Source: Oxyruncus cristatus (lineage: Eukaryota; Chordata; Aves; Passeriformes; Cotingidae). Taken from it: a stretch of 64,000 nucleotides of DNA. Made by a program: the position numbers and the translations under genes. The stretch spans positions 854,565 to 918,564 of the forward strand of contig VXAY01002117.1 in NCBI GenBank assembly GCA_013399855.1, read 5' to 3'. Within the stretch, counting starts at the first letter, position 1. Each line of letters opens with the position of its first letter. Shown here one piece after another: positions 47,861 through 61,595 of the stretch. Under the pieces are notes generated by a model. It did not search any database. It was not told the DNA's origin and saw only the letters and a program-made list of their open reading frames with translations.

Positions 47861-50800
47861 GAGCTCTCATCTGTGCACGCTGCGTGTTGGCATTGTAACC
47901 ACCACCTGCACTGCAAAGATCCCTGGGGGTTCTTACCAACCACATCAGAAGTAATAAAAAGTAGAATCGGGAAATGAAAAAAAACCAGCCTTCTTGTTAA
48001 CAGTTATTTTTTCCTCTCCTCTATGTAACAAAATATAAACTGAGGTCTAAAGAAGTATTCTCTCCCTACACAGTTACCCATCAGGGTTCAATTTAAAAAG
48101 CATCCATATTCAGAATAGAAAAGGACATGAAGTTCAAACAGGGGATTAAATCCCGTTCTTACAGGGTTTAACACTAGGAAAACATTAAAAGGCTTGTCTT
48201 GCATTACAATATCCTTAAGACTAATATTTAACTGCTTTCTTGAACTAGGGCCATGAGGGAACCGTAACCCTGAGGATTGGGCAGGTTGAATAGGGAGTTT
48301 GGATAAAACCAATCATAAATTAGTATTGACATTGCTGGCTGCAGGAGTCTATTTATGTGTTTTGTTTCGTTTTGTTTTCATTTATGTGTCTTTTGTGATC
48401 ACCAAGAAGAGATGTGTTCATGCAAATGAGTGACCTGACTCAGGGAAGAGTTTCAATTCTGCCTGTTAAGAGAAATTACACCATGCAGCGAGCGACAGTG
48501 CGCTTACAAAGGAATAAAAAGAATAGACGTCAGTGAGTTACAAGATCTGGCACTCGATAAATATATGCCAGGTACACATCCAACACAGTTACATAGGTAT
48601 AGGTGCTGTGAAATCTTAACACTCAAGGACCTAAGCAAGGAAACTGATGAACGACACAGATGATTAACTTCTTTTGTACTGTAAACAGTCTCCCTTAGCT
48701 GCCCAATCTACAGGAAAAATTAACACATGAATTCATACAAAAAAACCATTCTTTATATTACCACAATACACATCTCAGTTTTACTCACAAGGACACGTGC
48801 TAATACAGCCATACAATTTCCACTGGCCTTCACAACATGGTTCACTGAGAACTACAATTTAGGTTTCTGTACTGGCTGTGTATTATATTGTAGTCAGAAA
48901 GCATTCACCAACAGATGAGCTAGATCACTTCGGCCTTCCTTACACTAAAACCCCTTTACATTCTTGTGGCAGTGAAAGAAAAAATTACAGCAACTGTAAA
49001 TTTAACTGGTCTTTATTTAACTGCCTTGTATCAACATATAAACATTCATTTTCACACTGTCACAGACACAAGGCTGGACTGAGCCACTCTACCCCCTACT
49101 GAGACCTTAAGCCCTTTAAAAAAAAACCAAGCCAATTTTAAAAGTTAAAAAACAACAGTCTAATGTTACTATTACTATTTTACTTCAGTTTCTGGGAAAA
49201 CAATGCAAAAAAGCTGAGACTGGATGACCGAATTGAAACGTTAGTACAAGATCACGTGGACCAAGACAGTAACGCGATTTCTCTGGCAGTGCAGTCCAGA
49301 GGAACACCAGGCCATGGTGCCATCCTGCACCACACCCAGGGACTCCCAGGCTGCCCGAGAGGTGCCCTGGGCACCCACTCCCACACCATGGGCTGCTACA
49401 CCAGCTTTGCTTGACACCTCGTGCCCAAAATGCCCCAGCAGCTCCAGCAAATAGTGTTCAGAGGAGAGAAAGGGGGGAAGCATCCTGATGCCACCTGTTC
49501 ATCGCTCCGAGGATTGTAGCTGGTATGGAGGAGGTAGCAACCATCTGCCACCGCCACAAGTGAGCACGCAGAGCACGACTAGCTCCGAGCAGACAAACAG
49601 CAGACAAAGAGCAGGCATCTTCCTGATAAAATGAAGAATTAATTGTTCATGTGACTGATTACTTTTAAGGCTACTTAACACTCTCCACTATGTGATCTTC
49701 TGTAAATTAAATGTCTTTCACCAGCTCAATCTTAAATCAGCCAGGTCTGCCATTTACAGGAATTATAAGAGGGGGAAAAAAAAAGGCCAGCTCTTCTTCC
49801 TTGCCTTCATGGGTCATAAAAACATTGTGACCTTTTCTTTGATCCATTCTTGTAGACATCTAATACAAAGGACTCTTCAAAACAAAAGCCTTTTAAATCA
49901 GGCTTTTTAAGTAACATGCTTTTCTCCATGTCTCAGTTACTATGTCTATAAAATTACAGATATGCCCTCAGTTTGCAGGTGTGGAAGGCAAAGTAATTAT
50001 TGCCTGAGCAACGCTAAGCTATTATGTACTAATGAGAACCAAGGGAAAGCTCATGAGTTAGTTAATAACCCTATCCTGAAAGCATTGCTTTAACAGCACG
50101 TAGGAAATGCAGCCAGGAGTACACAAATAACAATGACAAAAACAAAGAAGAGCTGATCATTAGGTAAAGAGCCTCTCCTGTGTGCTAGATAAATAGGAGG
50201 AGAAAACATGCTATGTGGCCAGTGTGACCACAAAGGAGAGAGCTGAAACGTGTGCACATGGTCAATCACGGTATCACTACCTGGGCAGTCTTAAATCTGC
50301 CATTTTCTCCCTTCCGAGAGCTGACTTCACCATCACACTGATGATCTTTTAATGCAGGAAAAGCTGTAGGCCTATGGGAGATAAAGAAAAATACACCCAG
50401 ACTCAATTCTTTAAGAGTTTTAAAGAAAAAAACCCACACATGGCAAAAAGTAGCATGGTCAAGCCCTCACAAGGCTGAGACCTGTCCCCCTGAGCAAACA
50501 GGAATGTTGATCGTGCTGGTTCTACAGCCACAGCCCAGCCCTGGAGGACCCTGCCCTGCATCCCCCCAAGCCAGGCCATGGCCTGGGTCTGCTCACAGGC
50601 TGGATGAAGCAGTAACACTTCTTTCCTGGCCCTCACAAAGCAAACAGAAACTAAATGGACACAGCGGAGGGAGAAATATCCAAGCACAGGTGGCAAAAGT
50701 GCCAGAGAGTAGAAAACTGTAAATAAAGATTCCAAACAGTTCTGGCACAAGCTTCCAGTAACGCAAGACAGCACTGCCAGCACAGCTCTGGGTAAATAGC

Positions 50801-52988
50801 AAACTGCCTCAGTACTGACAGGATGTTGGGGCAAAGCATCAAACAGCTCCACTACATACCTCAAGTACTGCTTTTCTTAAATTAGTGTAACAGGAATGAT
50901 GGAATATAATCAACAACCCAACCCTGTTCTGCACGATTTAACAGCATACAATACAGAACAGAGCAATTTTTCAGTAGATTGACCCTCACCTCTAAAGAGG
51001 GATCAGACAAAGCTTAGACAATAAATTAAACTAATCTGAGCATCTAGCAATCCTGACCAGGCAAAAGCAAGCCTTAAGCAGCAATATTAACTTTACTTCA
51101 GGCTTTCTCTAAACATTGCTTTTAATTCCTCCTTTAAAAAGCTTCAAAGAAGGTTATTTTAAACACATATAAATGCAAAGAAAAGAATCCACATTTATCT
51201 GTTCCTTCCTGGCATTCAAAATTGCTTAATTATAGATTCCCATGGCTTATATTAATTAGTGGTTAAGATACATATCTGAGTCTGATTCAACGCAGCCATA
51301 TAAAACCACTATATAATCATGTTCATGAAACATCCAAGGAAAAGAGATCCATACCTTATAACAGAAACTCATGGTGTAAGTACCTTGGAAGATTGAATTA
51401 ATTCAAAATCCAGCCCAAATTAATTCCAGAAAGATTTTGCTGATTGACTTTAATGGACTTTGGATCCAGTGCTTACTAGCTCTGCTCTTAGAAACCAGCA
51501 GTGAACAGTAATGAACAAACGTGTTTTGATTTACAGTACTCTCATTTTCAGTGTACTGTTCAGCTCCGTTGCACTGTTCCCCCACGAGTACTTACAACCA
51601 GTTTTACACTTGAACCTGCCAACAATCAGTGGCATGGTCCCACTTAAGGGATTGCAAACCTAAGCCTTTTAGCAAGTTAAATATTTTAAATACCGGGGCG
51701 GAGGGGGCAGGAGTCACCAGGAAGCAGGCTGTACGCAAACAGTCCCTCAATTTCAAGAAGCAAACAACACAACCACAAAAGGATTCTCAGTTTTCCATTC
51801 ATCTCCCTCACCACCAGGAACGGTCTGGGCCAGTGCCTGCTGACTGCCTCCACAGCCATTTCCAGAGCAATAAAGGTTTGAATATTGTCCTTTGTGTGTA
51901 CGGGATGAAGGACCGCAAGGACTGCAGAGGTGACAGCGCCACGCTATTTCTTTCTTACCCTTAACGATACAAAAAGTGTTTACAAATTTTCTTCACCCAA
52001 GATGAAAAGAAAAAAGCAAACAAAACAAAACTGACAAAAGGCAAAAAGCTTCCTTTGTCCTTCACAGTTCAAGCTAAATTGGAGAAACAAGCAGCAGCTA
52101 AGGTACACAGTGATTATTTTGTTCCTCAGGAATATGTATATGTGACGGACGCAGATGACGCTTCTTTGGAAGAGACTTGATCTTAAGAGATTCTTTAAGA
52201 GCTATTTGCAGTAAACAGCTTGACTGTGAACGCACAGGTTTGCATGGTGGGCACATCAGCACCACATGGTGGATCTCCATTTGGGAAATCCAAATGCTGT
52301 GGAGCTTCCACCATCAGTCCAGACAGACAATTTCCATCCTAAGGTGAACCTTTGTGCTAGAGCCAATGTGAAGCTCGGGGCACACAGTCAGGTAGGCAGA
52401 GGCACAGAAGAAGCCACGATCTCATATCTGCCTAAGCTTCCAAAGCCCCAGTGGCTCCAAGGTACTTCCCTAAATTTCAATCATCTCATTAATGCATCTT
52501 TGCTACGTTTGCTGCCCTCAAGGAAGGAAAAAAGTAGAATTGTAGGGAACAGAACTGAGTCAACAAACAGAGAGCTGGAAATGCTTTCTGTGGATCTCTG
52601 ACTGGGTTTAAACATAGTCTTACCTCAGATTATCCTGAGCACAGCCACAATAAATATTTAGGATAGTTATTACAGTCAGGTTTGGAGGCAGTCCTAAACC
52701 ACTATACTTTGAAACACACGCTCCCTCTGCCAGACTGCAAACAAACAAAATACTAATACTTCAGTCTCTGCAGCCAAGAAGAACCCAAAAATCAAAACAC
52801 AGCATGTGTGCTGCTCTGCCAGCAGGTTCTCACCAGGTCCTGAAAGCTGGCAGAGCTGGCACTGGACAGAGGAACACATTTGCACTCCTGTGCCCCATCC
52901 ATAACTCACACTGCTGTGAGAAGCAAAGACTTCTCTCTCTCTTCAGCAGAATGAGGAGTCTCTTTCCACTTTGAAAAACACCAAAAGG
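47861..52988. other. Non-coding stretch, no gene recognised
   Basis: AT-rich with one GC-richer segment at 49250-49430 and a close octamer/AP-1-type site pair at 48420-48442. The longest frame is 153 codons (minus, 50403-50864), with no recognised domain. Confidence 0.5.
48420..48442. promoter_or_regulatory. Octamer and AP-1-type words in close spacing
   Basis: A perfect octamer ATGCAAAT (48420-48427, a POU-factor site) is followed eight bases later by a perfect TGACTCA (48436-48442, an AP-1 site). The pairing suggests a possible enhancer, but both words are short and expected by chance across 64 kb. Confidence 0.2.
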
Positions 52989-53009
52989 AAAAAAAAAAAA
53001 AAGAAAAAA
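52989..53009. repeat. A-rich homopolymer run
   Basis: Adenine run broken by one G. Simple repeat. Confidence 0.85.
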
Positions 53010-55453
53010 ATTCTCTGAAGTCTGACTAGGTAACATTTGAGATCCCTGGTCTATGCCCAGCCTTATTAAACACAACCAAATCCTTATGGAGATACGGGGG
53101 CACTTCTTGTGAGAAAGGACATGCGGAGTCAGGTAGGAAGAGCTGAACTCCACTGTTCACAGGGAAAAGCAGCTGCACTTCCTGAGTAAATTCTCCCAGA
53201 CCAGTGTCCATCCTACCAACCTTATAATACCCAAAGTAAAAGAGGATGCTAGTGCAGCACTGATAGGAGACAATGCTCTATCAGCTTTAAATTCCTGCCT
53301 CTTGGGAAAGCTCTCATTGCCATTATACAGGTTTTCTTCCAATGTTCCCATCAAAGAATGATTAGGCAGGTGGGAATTCTAAATTTTCAGTTTGTTTACA
53401 TTTTACAACAGTTTATTCACAGCCAGAACTACTCCCCTGAAGAACATTTATTAATTTCCTTAGCTGTATATGTATTTTTTACACAGCTTCCAGGCAGAAA
53501 AAAATATTTTCAAATGAGATGAAGTGATTGCAAGAAAATCCACAAAAGTCAGAGAGAGTGACTTAGATATTTTTCCTCTTTTTTTTTTGTTGTTGTCTTT
53601 TGTTGAGTATTAGGAAAGAAACACTGACAATACATTGCTATATATCAATTTGTTTCTATCCCAGTACTTTTAAAGGATAAGAAAGCTGTAAGACAGGACT
53701 AGGCCAAGAATAATAAAAATATTTTTTTAAAGAATACTCTTTTGAAGGCTTTCTTTCCCCCATCCCAGACACTCAGAATAGCTTCCTTACCTGTGTGTAC
53801 AATACAAATAACTCCACAGAAAAACAGGCTTTATGCCACAGTAGCACTTACCCATTACAACTAATTTTTTTTTAACTTTTACTGTGACTGTGTAGCATTG
53901 CAGAACAAATAAAAGTATGCAATAGACCAACTGAGATCTGTACCAGAGCAGTCAGCTACCTTCTCCCCTTACACAGAACCAAATCAAGTTCTCCTCATTT
54001 AAATTTTTTGGGATAGTTTTGCCCACCTCACCATCCATCTCTTTCCCCCTCCTTTGGCAAACTGACTCAAGGTACATGCAGGAGTTAACAGTTTCCTGAC
54101 ATTGAAAATGTATTCCTTAGACATCAGGAGATAGCCTATTGCAGCCACCACATCAATCTCCTCATCAGTTAACTAGTCACTACTCAAGAAACAGCCCGAA
54201 GACATGGAGCAGTGTAGCGGAGGTGGGAGTACAACTACAGTTCAGAAGAAAGAGCAGCAGAAGAATGGAATGGTAATTCCACCCCCCACCCCCTCCCAAA
54301 AAAAGAAAAGGCAAGGGGAGAAGGGACATATCCAGCCAAGGCATCACTGATACCCTACTACCCTTTCTGTCCGCCCGGCTCGTAAGGCTGGGCAGAGCTA
54401 CATCCTACCAGAAGGGAGGCTCTTGGTGCTCCCAGATGCTGGCAGGGCACGGCTCAGGAGCAGGATGAACAGCTGAAGCGCTGTCTCAGCAGCTGCTTTG
54501 GCGTGCCAGGTGCACAGCCTCAGTTTCAGCAAGAAACAGCTCAATATTGACACAACTGACTGTGCAAAATCCTATTGTATCTCAGCGGAGGAGGTGGTGG
54601 CACATATTTCCCCAGAGCTCCAGAAGTGAGGACAGTAAACAAGATTACACTGTTGATGTGTAAGTGCTTGTAGACAAATTGAACTCCCACAATTACTCAA
54701 ATTCAGACCTTGGTGACACTCCAGGATCACACAGGGATCAAGTCCCACACCAGGAGAGTTGAACACTTGTTATCCTTTCCCTATTGACCAATATTTTGCT
54801 TTCATGGTGTTGCTTCTTCCCAAAACACTACCACACAACAGCCACATCCAGCAAAGCACTGAAGTCCCTGCCCTTAAATTTGTATGCATGGCTTGTCCAA
54901 GATCTCTTCACGCAATGCTGCACTCCAGGATGGTTTTCTTTTCCATGTTAGTAGCCCAATAACTGTCTAATTAAATGTATTAAGCCAAAGAGAGCAAGCA
55001 AATCTATTAATAAACACCATTTTAAGACAGAACTTTGCATAACTCAGCTACTTCATAGAACTCCAACATAATTGAAGAAGAAATTACACTCAAGTGCCTA
55101 AGTTTGAAAAATGGGCTGTTCAGCAGCATTTCAGAAAAGTTACCTCAGATTTTTATTACAAGTGAAATTTAATTTTTTAAGTGCCAGTGATGATTACAGA
55201 GCATCTACGCTGAAAAATAAAAATAGCTTCTTGCAAATAATCATGCACACAAGATCTAAGCACTACCACAAACACCATTTGAAGACTTTGCTGTATGTAT
55301 CACACTACAGCAGTGTCTCCTAGCTGTGCCCATCTTGAAACCCTTTCAACACACAAACACAAGTTGTCTGTACATCAGCAAAATAGCCCAGCCCAACTGG
55401 AAGAGCAAAATAGTTGCCATTGCAGCCTTTCACCACTCCTCTGCCACCCCCCT
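53010..55453. other. Non-coding stretch, no gene recognised
   Basis: AT-rich with a C-rich then A-rich junction near 54283-54310 and a GC-richer segment around 54360-54510. Open frames are short and unrecognised. Confidence 0.55.
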
Positions 55454-55471
55454 CACACACACACACACACA
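55454..55471. repeat. (CA)9 microsatellite
   Basis: Nine uninterrupted CA units, followed by TACA. This is a probable polymorphic marker. Confidence 0.9.
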
Positions 55472-58400
55472 TACAAGGGCTTTGCTGGGCCTGGCTCTAA
55501 CCTGGTCCCAGGCTGGACTCTCGGTAGGGAGCAGAGCATCCTCGTGCCCCCCATCCACCCCAGACCCCACCGTGCTGCCCCCCAAACCTCTGCAGCGAGA
55601 TCCAAAGCTCAGTAACCGGGAACAATCAGGGGGCTCGATTCAGGAGCACGTTCCCTCATTGCCCTGAGCTGCAATTGGAAGACAAATGCACCCAGAAGAG
55701 GCTGTTAATTGTTCCAGGCCAGTGCAACAAACTAAGTACATCTATCTACCTGAAGAGATATTGATCAGTTGTCCGGGGTTTTAACCAAACCATTTGGGCT
55801 TTGGGAAGAAGTAAGTGCATTCTCCTTCATCCTTGTTAATCCAATGGCCTGTATTTGTAAAAAGGCATTGGTGCTAAGAAGATGTGCTGTCTCTGTGTTA
55901 GTTATCTTTGCTATAGATTATGAAAATTCTGTAAGAACTTCACAATATGCCTATTCCACCTAAACAACACGTGCCTGTGGAAACACAAGCCCCGTGCTGT
56001 GTGCCAAGTGGGAAGTGCCAAGGTACTGTATAGAAGTCATGTATTTTTCTCCCAAACAATTAAAAACGAAACAGCTCTACCCTGAACGGGAAGACTGCTC
56101 CGTTTACAGGGTGACATTCTCTGCTGTGGGCAAAGAACTGAGCTGTGCCTACACATCATCTGACTCCCATTACACTGCCACCAGAGCTGTCCCGCTTATC
56201 TCAGTGATGCCACCTTTGAGAGTCTATGTTCATTTGATCCATAAACCGCAGCTTGTTGGTGACAGAGCCATGGATCCCAGAAAAGAAAAGGTCTGGAAGA
56301 CCAAGACGACTTTACAAGCTCAATAGCATGCTTGCTTTGCATCTTTTCCACAACTGAGACCTGTGTCCAGTTTGCTGCCTACAGAATAGGAATCAAATAG
56401 CAAAGTTACTGTGTATGTGAGCAAAATCACTACCCTACTCATCCCTAAAACTTCCACAGAAAACAGAATTTTTCAGAGACAATAGGATCGAATGGAGCCA
56501 CAAATACTCTCCTAATGCTGAGATGATGGGAGGGGCTTTTTGCAATTGAGTTTAGATGCTTTTTATTTCATTTTCTTTTCACCATGTAAAAGGTTTATAA
56601 TGCAAGCCCATTACTCATCAAATTGAGAGTCCAAGGGCATTGGTGTGACCTACCTGTGAGCAAACCGAAAGAGAAAAAACGGGCCCTGACTTTCTGGTGA
56701 TTGTCATCAAGATATTTTCAGCAGATTAGAGTGCTGTTAGGTAAACTGACTAAACAGTGCTGAGAAAATGTTTCTAGCTCTCTTTGAACTGTATGTTCAC
56801 AAGTCATACACAGTGAAAGCCAAGCCAATGAAACCATCTATTGCTAACTTTACTCGTTAGCAAGAGTTTGGTTTTTTTCACCTGCCAGCTTTCAACTCTT
56901 CGAGCTGAAATTTCCCATATCAGGTGCCTACCTTTAAAGAATAAAAAAATTTAAAAATATCAAAATAATTCAGCAGAAAAGCTAGGAAAAAAAAAATAAG
57001 TTGCCTTGACAACGTTGGAAGAGAGGTCAGGAGAAAGTTTCAAAGACATAATTGCACACAAGCACCTACACTTTGAGTGCCTGACTTTGAGACCTTACTC
57101 AAAGTCTATTTGAAAGAGCTTTTTGTGTGTCATGTACTATTAGATGGGGAGTCATGTACCAGTTAAGCTCATCTCAAATTGTAGTTTAGATGTGAAAAGC
57201 ATATGCTGCTGTTCTTGCAAGTTGCCTTTTCCCATAGAAGTGGACCAGGGTGGGGCAGTCACTTGTAGAAAGTTTGTAACAATCAGGCCCAGGAGAATTT
57301 GTCTTTGCTTTCTGGAATCTGTTTCTACAGAAAAAAAGAGCCAAAGAGTTAAAGAACTCCTTAGCTGTTCATGTTACACAGCTGATACCTACCCTCGACC
57401 AGAAAACACGAAGCAGAGAGTCCATCTCTGATGTCCACCCTTCCCTGCAGTCTTCCAAGATCATCAACATGAAACATTCACACTAAGCATCAACTACAAT
57501 TTAAGGGACAAGGAAGTGGAGGATCATCTCTCCTCATCTTTGTGCTGTAGCAAACCCAGCAGAAACTGAGTGTGTCAAGAAACAGAATGAGTAAGCACTT
57601 AAGTGGGTGGTTCAATATGTTCATTTTCCTCCAGTATTTCCATTTCAAGTGTCAGCTTCCCAAAATGCATTTAATTTGTACTATAAATTTTGATTCCAAA
57701 ACTCCTACCATGCTGTTCAATGAAACAGTCTGTACGTACACATGTGAAAGGAAATATTGCACAAAACCCTAGTGGCAGCAAAGACCCTTGTATGAAATCT
57801 GTTGCAGCTACATTTACTTCCAGACCTGATGTAAAATGGTGAAAGGCTTTTTGGCTAGATGAATCTAATGACAAATGAGAAGCAACCCCCTACCATTTTT
57901 CCTTCACTATGCAGTCTGCACCAAGCTTTCATCAAGCAACAGCAGCAGACTGCTGACAGTGTTATCGGAGAGGTTTCTGTGGGCTCTTAATCACAATTGT
58001 AGCCTCTATGATAATAATATCCTTCTGACTCCTCATTAAAGCACAGCATCATGTTGGAATAACCACATTCTACCACTCCAGTTGCTAAAGCTTTGGTATG
58101 TCCTGTAAATGCAACAGAATTAATGAAACTGCTTTTTTCGAGAGAGTTCTGCATATCAGAACGAAGGTTCAAAGAAGGGCTCCCTGCCGTAAAATCCAGA
58201 TGAAAAGTCACCTCCCATAGCCCCAAAAGGAATGAGAGCACTGATAAAAGCTCTCTCCCCTCCGTCCCCTGCCGTGGCAGGGTCTCACCAGCCCCACTGC
58301 TGGCTACACTGGCAACACACATCAAAGAGTTTAACCAAATAAAAAGGGGTAAAATGTGGGAATACATCCACACCCGCGTGAGCAGGAGAGAAGGGCAGAA

Positions 58401-59463
58401 CATGCCATACAGTACTCAGTGAAAGACCACAGCAGGGAGTTTGCCAAACAGTGCCCCTGCACACGTGGTGCCTACCTCAGCACGCTCCCCGCAAGACCAC
58501 ACAGCACCACAGTCAGTCCCCTCTGCAGTCAGGGGTGCAGCTGCAATCTGGTCCTGCCACTGCAAACCCTAAATATCTGCCTACAGAATAGAAGCACACC
58601 CACTGCAGCAGAATCTCTGTAAAAATCTGGTATGCCAGGCATTTCCTTCAACCCAAGCCACAGGAGGTGCAGGCTGGCACGGCAGTCAGTGGCCTCCTGC
58701 CTTCACCTCGTAGGTAGATCCAGTTTCCTAATACTCCAGGATGAAGCAGTAAACACATTGTTCATGCCCCTGCACCACCTGTACCAACTGTGTGCGGTTG
58801 TGTGCCATGATGGCAAAAAGCAGCTCTAAAATCAGACAAGGGAAATAAGGCCTTTCCATCAGGGAATTAGTAACACTAAACAAAGCGGGCATTACTCCTG
58901 TAATTAATGCCATAAAAGGCAGGTTCTTGTAAGTAAGAACTGTAACAAACAGCAAAGCAACATTTAGTGAAAGGGAGGAAAACTTCCGGATCCAAGCTCA
59001 GAACACACCCCTACAGCAGCAGTAAAGGGGGAGAAAACCCCTAATGATACATCACATACCATCAAAACCCATTATTTGCTCTACCTGAGCTGGAAAAGCG
59101 GTTTTGCAAGCTTGCCACGGAGCAGGATTTACTGTGTCACTTTGCTCTGGAAATGTGAGAAAAATGGCAAGTAAATATTAAATAATTGATTGCAGACTTG
59201 AAGCTGCAATCATGGCAAAAACTGTTTAACTCTTGTATTTACGTTGTTAAAACCACGCAGTTCTCTCTTGGCACCCATCCAAATGCTGCTGCAGAAGTGA
59301 AGCATTTGAAAACGCGCATGGACAGGACAGGCAGAGCCTGGAATTATTACTTATTATCAATACTATGGTCAATCCTTCAGGTGTTGTTCCAGATCAAGTA
59401 CGTCCTGTGGCAGAAGCTGTGCTGGCAGAACACTCCCCTGCGTTAGGAGAGCTGCAGGCTTAC
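55472..59463. other. Non-coding stretch with GC-richer patches
   Basis: GC-richer patches lie at about 55480-55680 and 58440-58720; the rest is AT-rich. Open frames reach 138 codons (minus, 57987-58403). None resembles a known family. Confidence 0.5.
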
Positions 59464-59589
59464 CTCCTGAGCGGCCAAGTCCAGCAAAAAGAGCAGGGGG
59501 CTGACCGCAAACTGCATGAACAAAGCCTGAGATTTTTCTTAAATTCAGGCTCTGCTCTCTCCGAGCAATCTTCTGCTCCACTGACTTTT
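59464..59589 (-). other. Candidate 126-base exon, minus strand (unverified)
   Basis: On the minus strand a long pyrimidine-rich stretch (about 59591-59636) leads to the acceptor ATTGCTCTGAAAG. A perfect donor (CAGGAG followed by GTAAGC) closes the segment. One frame is open for 41 codons, running through SVEQKIARREQSLNLRKISG and then FVHAVCGQPPALFAGLGRSG. Both ends are in the same phase and the length is a multiple of three, so it could be skipped without a frameshift. Its outgoing phase fits the candidate at 41485-41545. The protein is not recognised. The frame continues open past the donor for about 29 further codons, so it does not by itself require splicing. Confidence 0.18.
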
Positions 59590-61595
59590 CTTTCAGAGCA
59601 ATACAGACAGAGTTGGAGGGTAACAGAAAGGAAAGGCGCATTTTTTTTTTTCACTGACAGCATGTTTTCCTTCCTGCCCATCAAGAGGCAAGGATGATTT
59701 GCTTCTCTGCTGATAAGGCTGGAGGACAGCCTGAGGAACACAACTACTAGGATTAACTGGATGTTCCATAGTCAGGAGTTTTATGGGCATTCCTCCTTAG
59801 CTTTGTAACACACACGAAATCTTGAGCTTGCCTAAGAATTCTTGCAGTTTCTAGCAGGTCTTCCCTGCTAGCACTACAGTGAACCAGGAGTCTTGCGTAA
59901 GAATCACTCTGGTTTTACGATGTCCAGAAACGGAGAGACATCTACACATTCTGTTTGCTGGCAGCTGCTGCTAAACTCTAGCCCAGTTGTCCCATTACTA
60001 TACTTCAATATTATGTTGATTAAAATTATTTTCTCTAAGTATTTGCAACATCCTTATCAGCAGTGCATCTGTTATGGTGGTGGACCACCTCAGGTTTCCA
60101 CATCTACACTAGTTGGTGACCTCAACAATTGCAGGTCATGGATCAGCTGAAGCATGAACCCAGGTACAACTTTCATATGTGATGAACCCCCTAATTAGAG
60201 ACTGAAAAATATTCTACTTCGTGAAAACGTTGCTATCTGCCTAGCACTCCATTTTCTGATGAGCTGCAAAACTGCTCCTCTTGCAGTACTTCATCCTTTT
60301 TATCCTGTTTGTAATGAATGTTGGACAAAGACATGCAACAGCAGTTGGTATGGAAAGGAGTCAAATAGTTCAGTCCTCAAATAGATTTTCTATAATTCAA
60401 ATTCTAACCTGCTGCTTATTCTTAAAAGCTATGCCACTTCTTCACAAAAGCAAGTTATTGCCCACAGAGCCACAAAAGTTAAAGTCCTTTACCACAACTG
60501 ACCCTGAATTTTTCCAATGCAATACTAAATTATGAGCTAAAACTTGTCTGCAGACTCCAGAACACACAGTTAAACAGATTAAGAAACTTTTTCTTTTTTA
60601 AAGAGTAACTTTAATAACTTTTCATAAGTCTGAATTTCCTTACCAAGCCACTTTAGACCACTGACACTCAGTGGAAACCTGCAAAGACTAAAGAAATCAC
60701 TCAATTTGGTTTTATTTGTAAAGAAAAAGTTACTTCTATCTGTTCCAAAACCTCGTGAAAAGTTTAAGGATGACACACACCCTTAACAAAAGTCCCACCC
60801 CAAAAGTCACTCAACATCTTTTGCTTGTCTTTTTGTTCAGCAGAAGAGTGAGAAGCCAAAGTGCTCCTTGGAAGCTGGGCAAGAGGTACTTGTGCAGTCT
60901 GGGTATCCAGAGCGCCAGTAATTTCTACCTGTCTTGATCTTGCTGATCAAGTCTGTACTCTTCACACTCATCCAGTCTCATACTGAGCCACTGGAGTTCA
61001 AGTGTGTGAAGAATCACGAACAGGAGATCTGCTTGCGGCACACGGGTTCGCAGCGCAGAGGCTCCAAGCAAAGCCCTGACCCACGTGACGTCAAAGACAC
61101 TTTTAGATCACACATTTCACGCTCCTAGTTTATGTTAAATCACTTGTTTTTGTTGATAGCAGAAAAGGGATAAACAAATGCAGCTGCTTGTTTTTAAATC
61201 TAGATACATTGAGTTTTAAATGAATGCCTGTGTAAGGCAGATCAATCTCGCAGCCTTTCCTTATTGCACATCTCAAACAGTCATCACATCTACAGAACAG
61301 CTTTACTGCTGAATGTGTGGCGAATGTAGCTAAATTCAGTGTTGTGGGGTTTATCCTTAGAGTAATAACTCACTCAAATCAGTTTTGACTAGAGCATATA
61401 ATTTACTTCTTAACTCTAGAAAAACAGGCTTCTTGCCAAATACATGCAGAGATCAAAATTATAAGGTCGTGTAAAAGTATATTTTTATCCTTTACATGGT
61501 ATTTTCCGTATATATTTGTCCACACACAATGATTTTTTTGACCTATCAAGAAAATTGTCAACCCAGAAAACGAATGTCCAGAGATAGGCCTAAGT
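59590..61595. other. Non-coding stretch, no gene recognised
   Basis: AT-rich apart from a slightly CpG-richer segment around 61010-61095 that contains an E-box/CRE site. No gene is recognised. Confidence 0.5.
61082..61093. promoter_or_regulatory. Overlapping E-box and full CRE palindromes
   Basis: A perfect E-box CACGTG (61082-61087, a site type for USF, MYC and MITF/TFE factors) overlaps by two bases a perfect full cAMP-response element TGACGTCA (61086-61093, a CREB/ATF site). Several further CpGs lie in the 70 bases to the left, including GCGGCACACGGGTTCGCAGC. No TATA box or start site is identifiable. Confidence 0.3.

Noticed and set aside
50403..50864. 153-codon minus-strand open frame with hydrophobic stretches
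   Set aside because: Cys/Leu-rich runs look like chance translation, several other frames are open too, and no domain is recognised.
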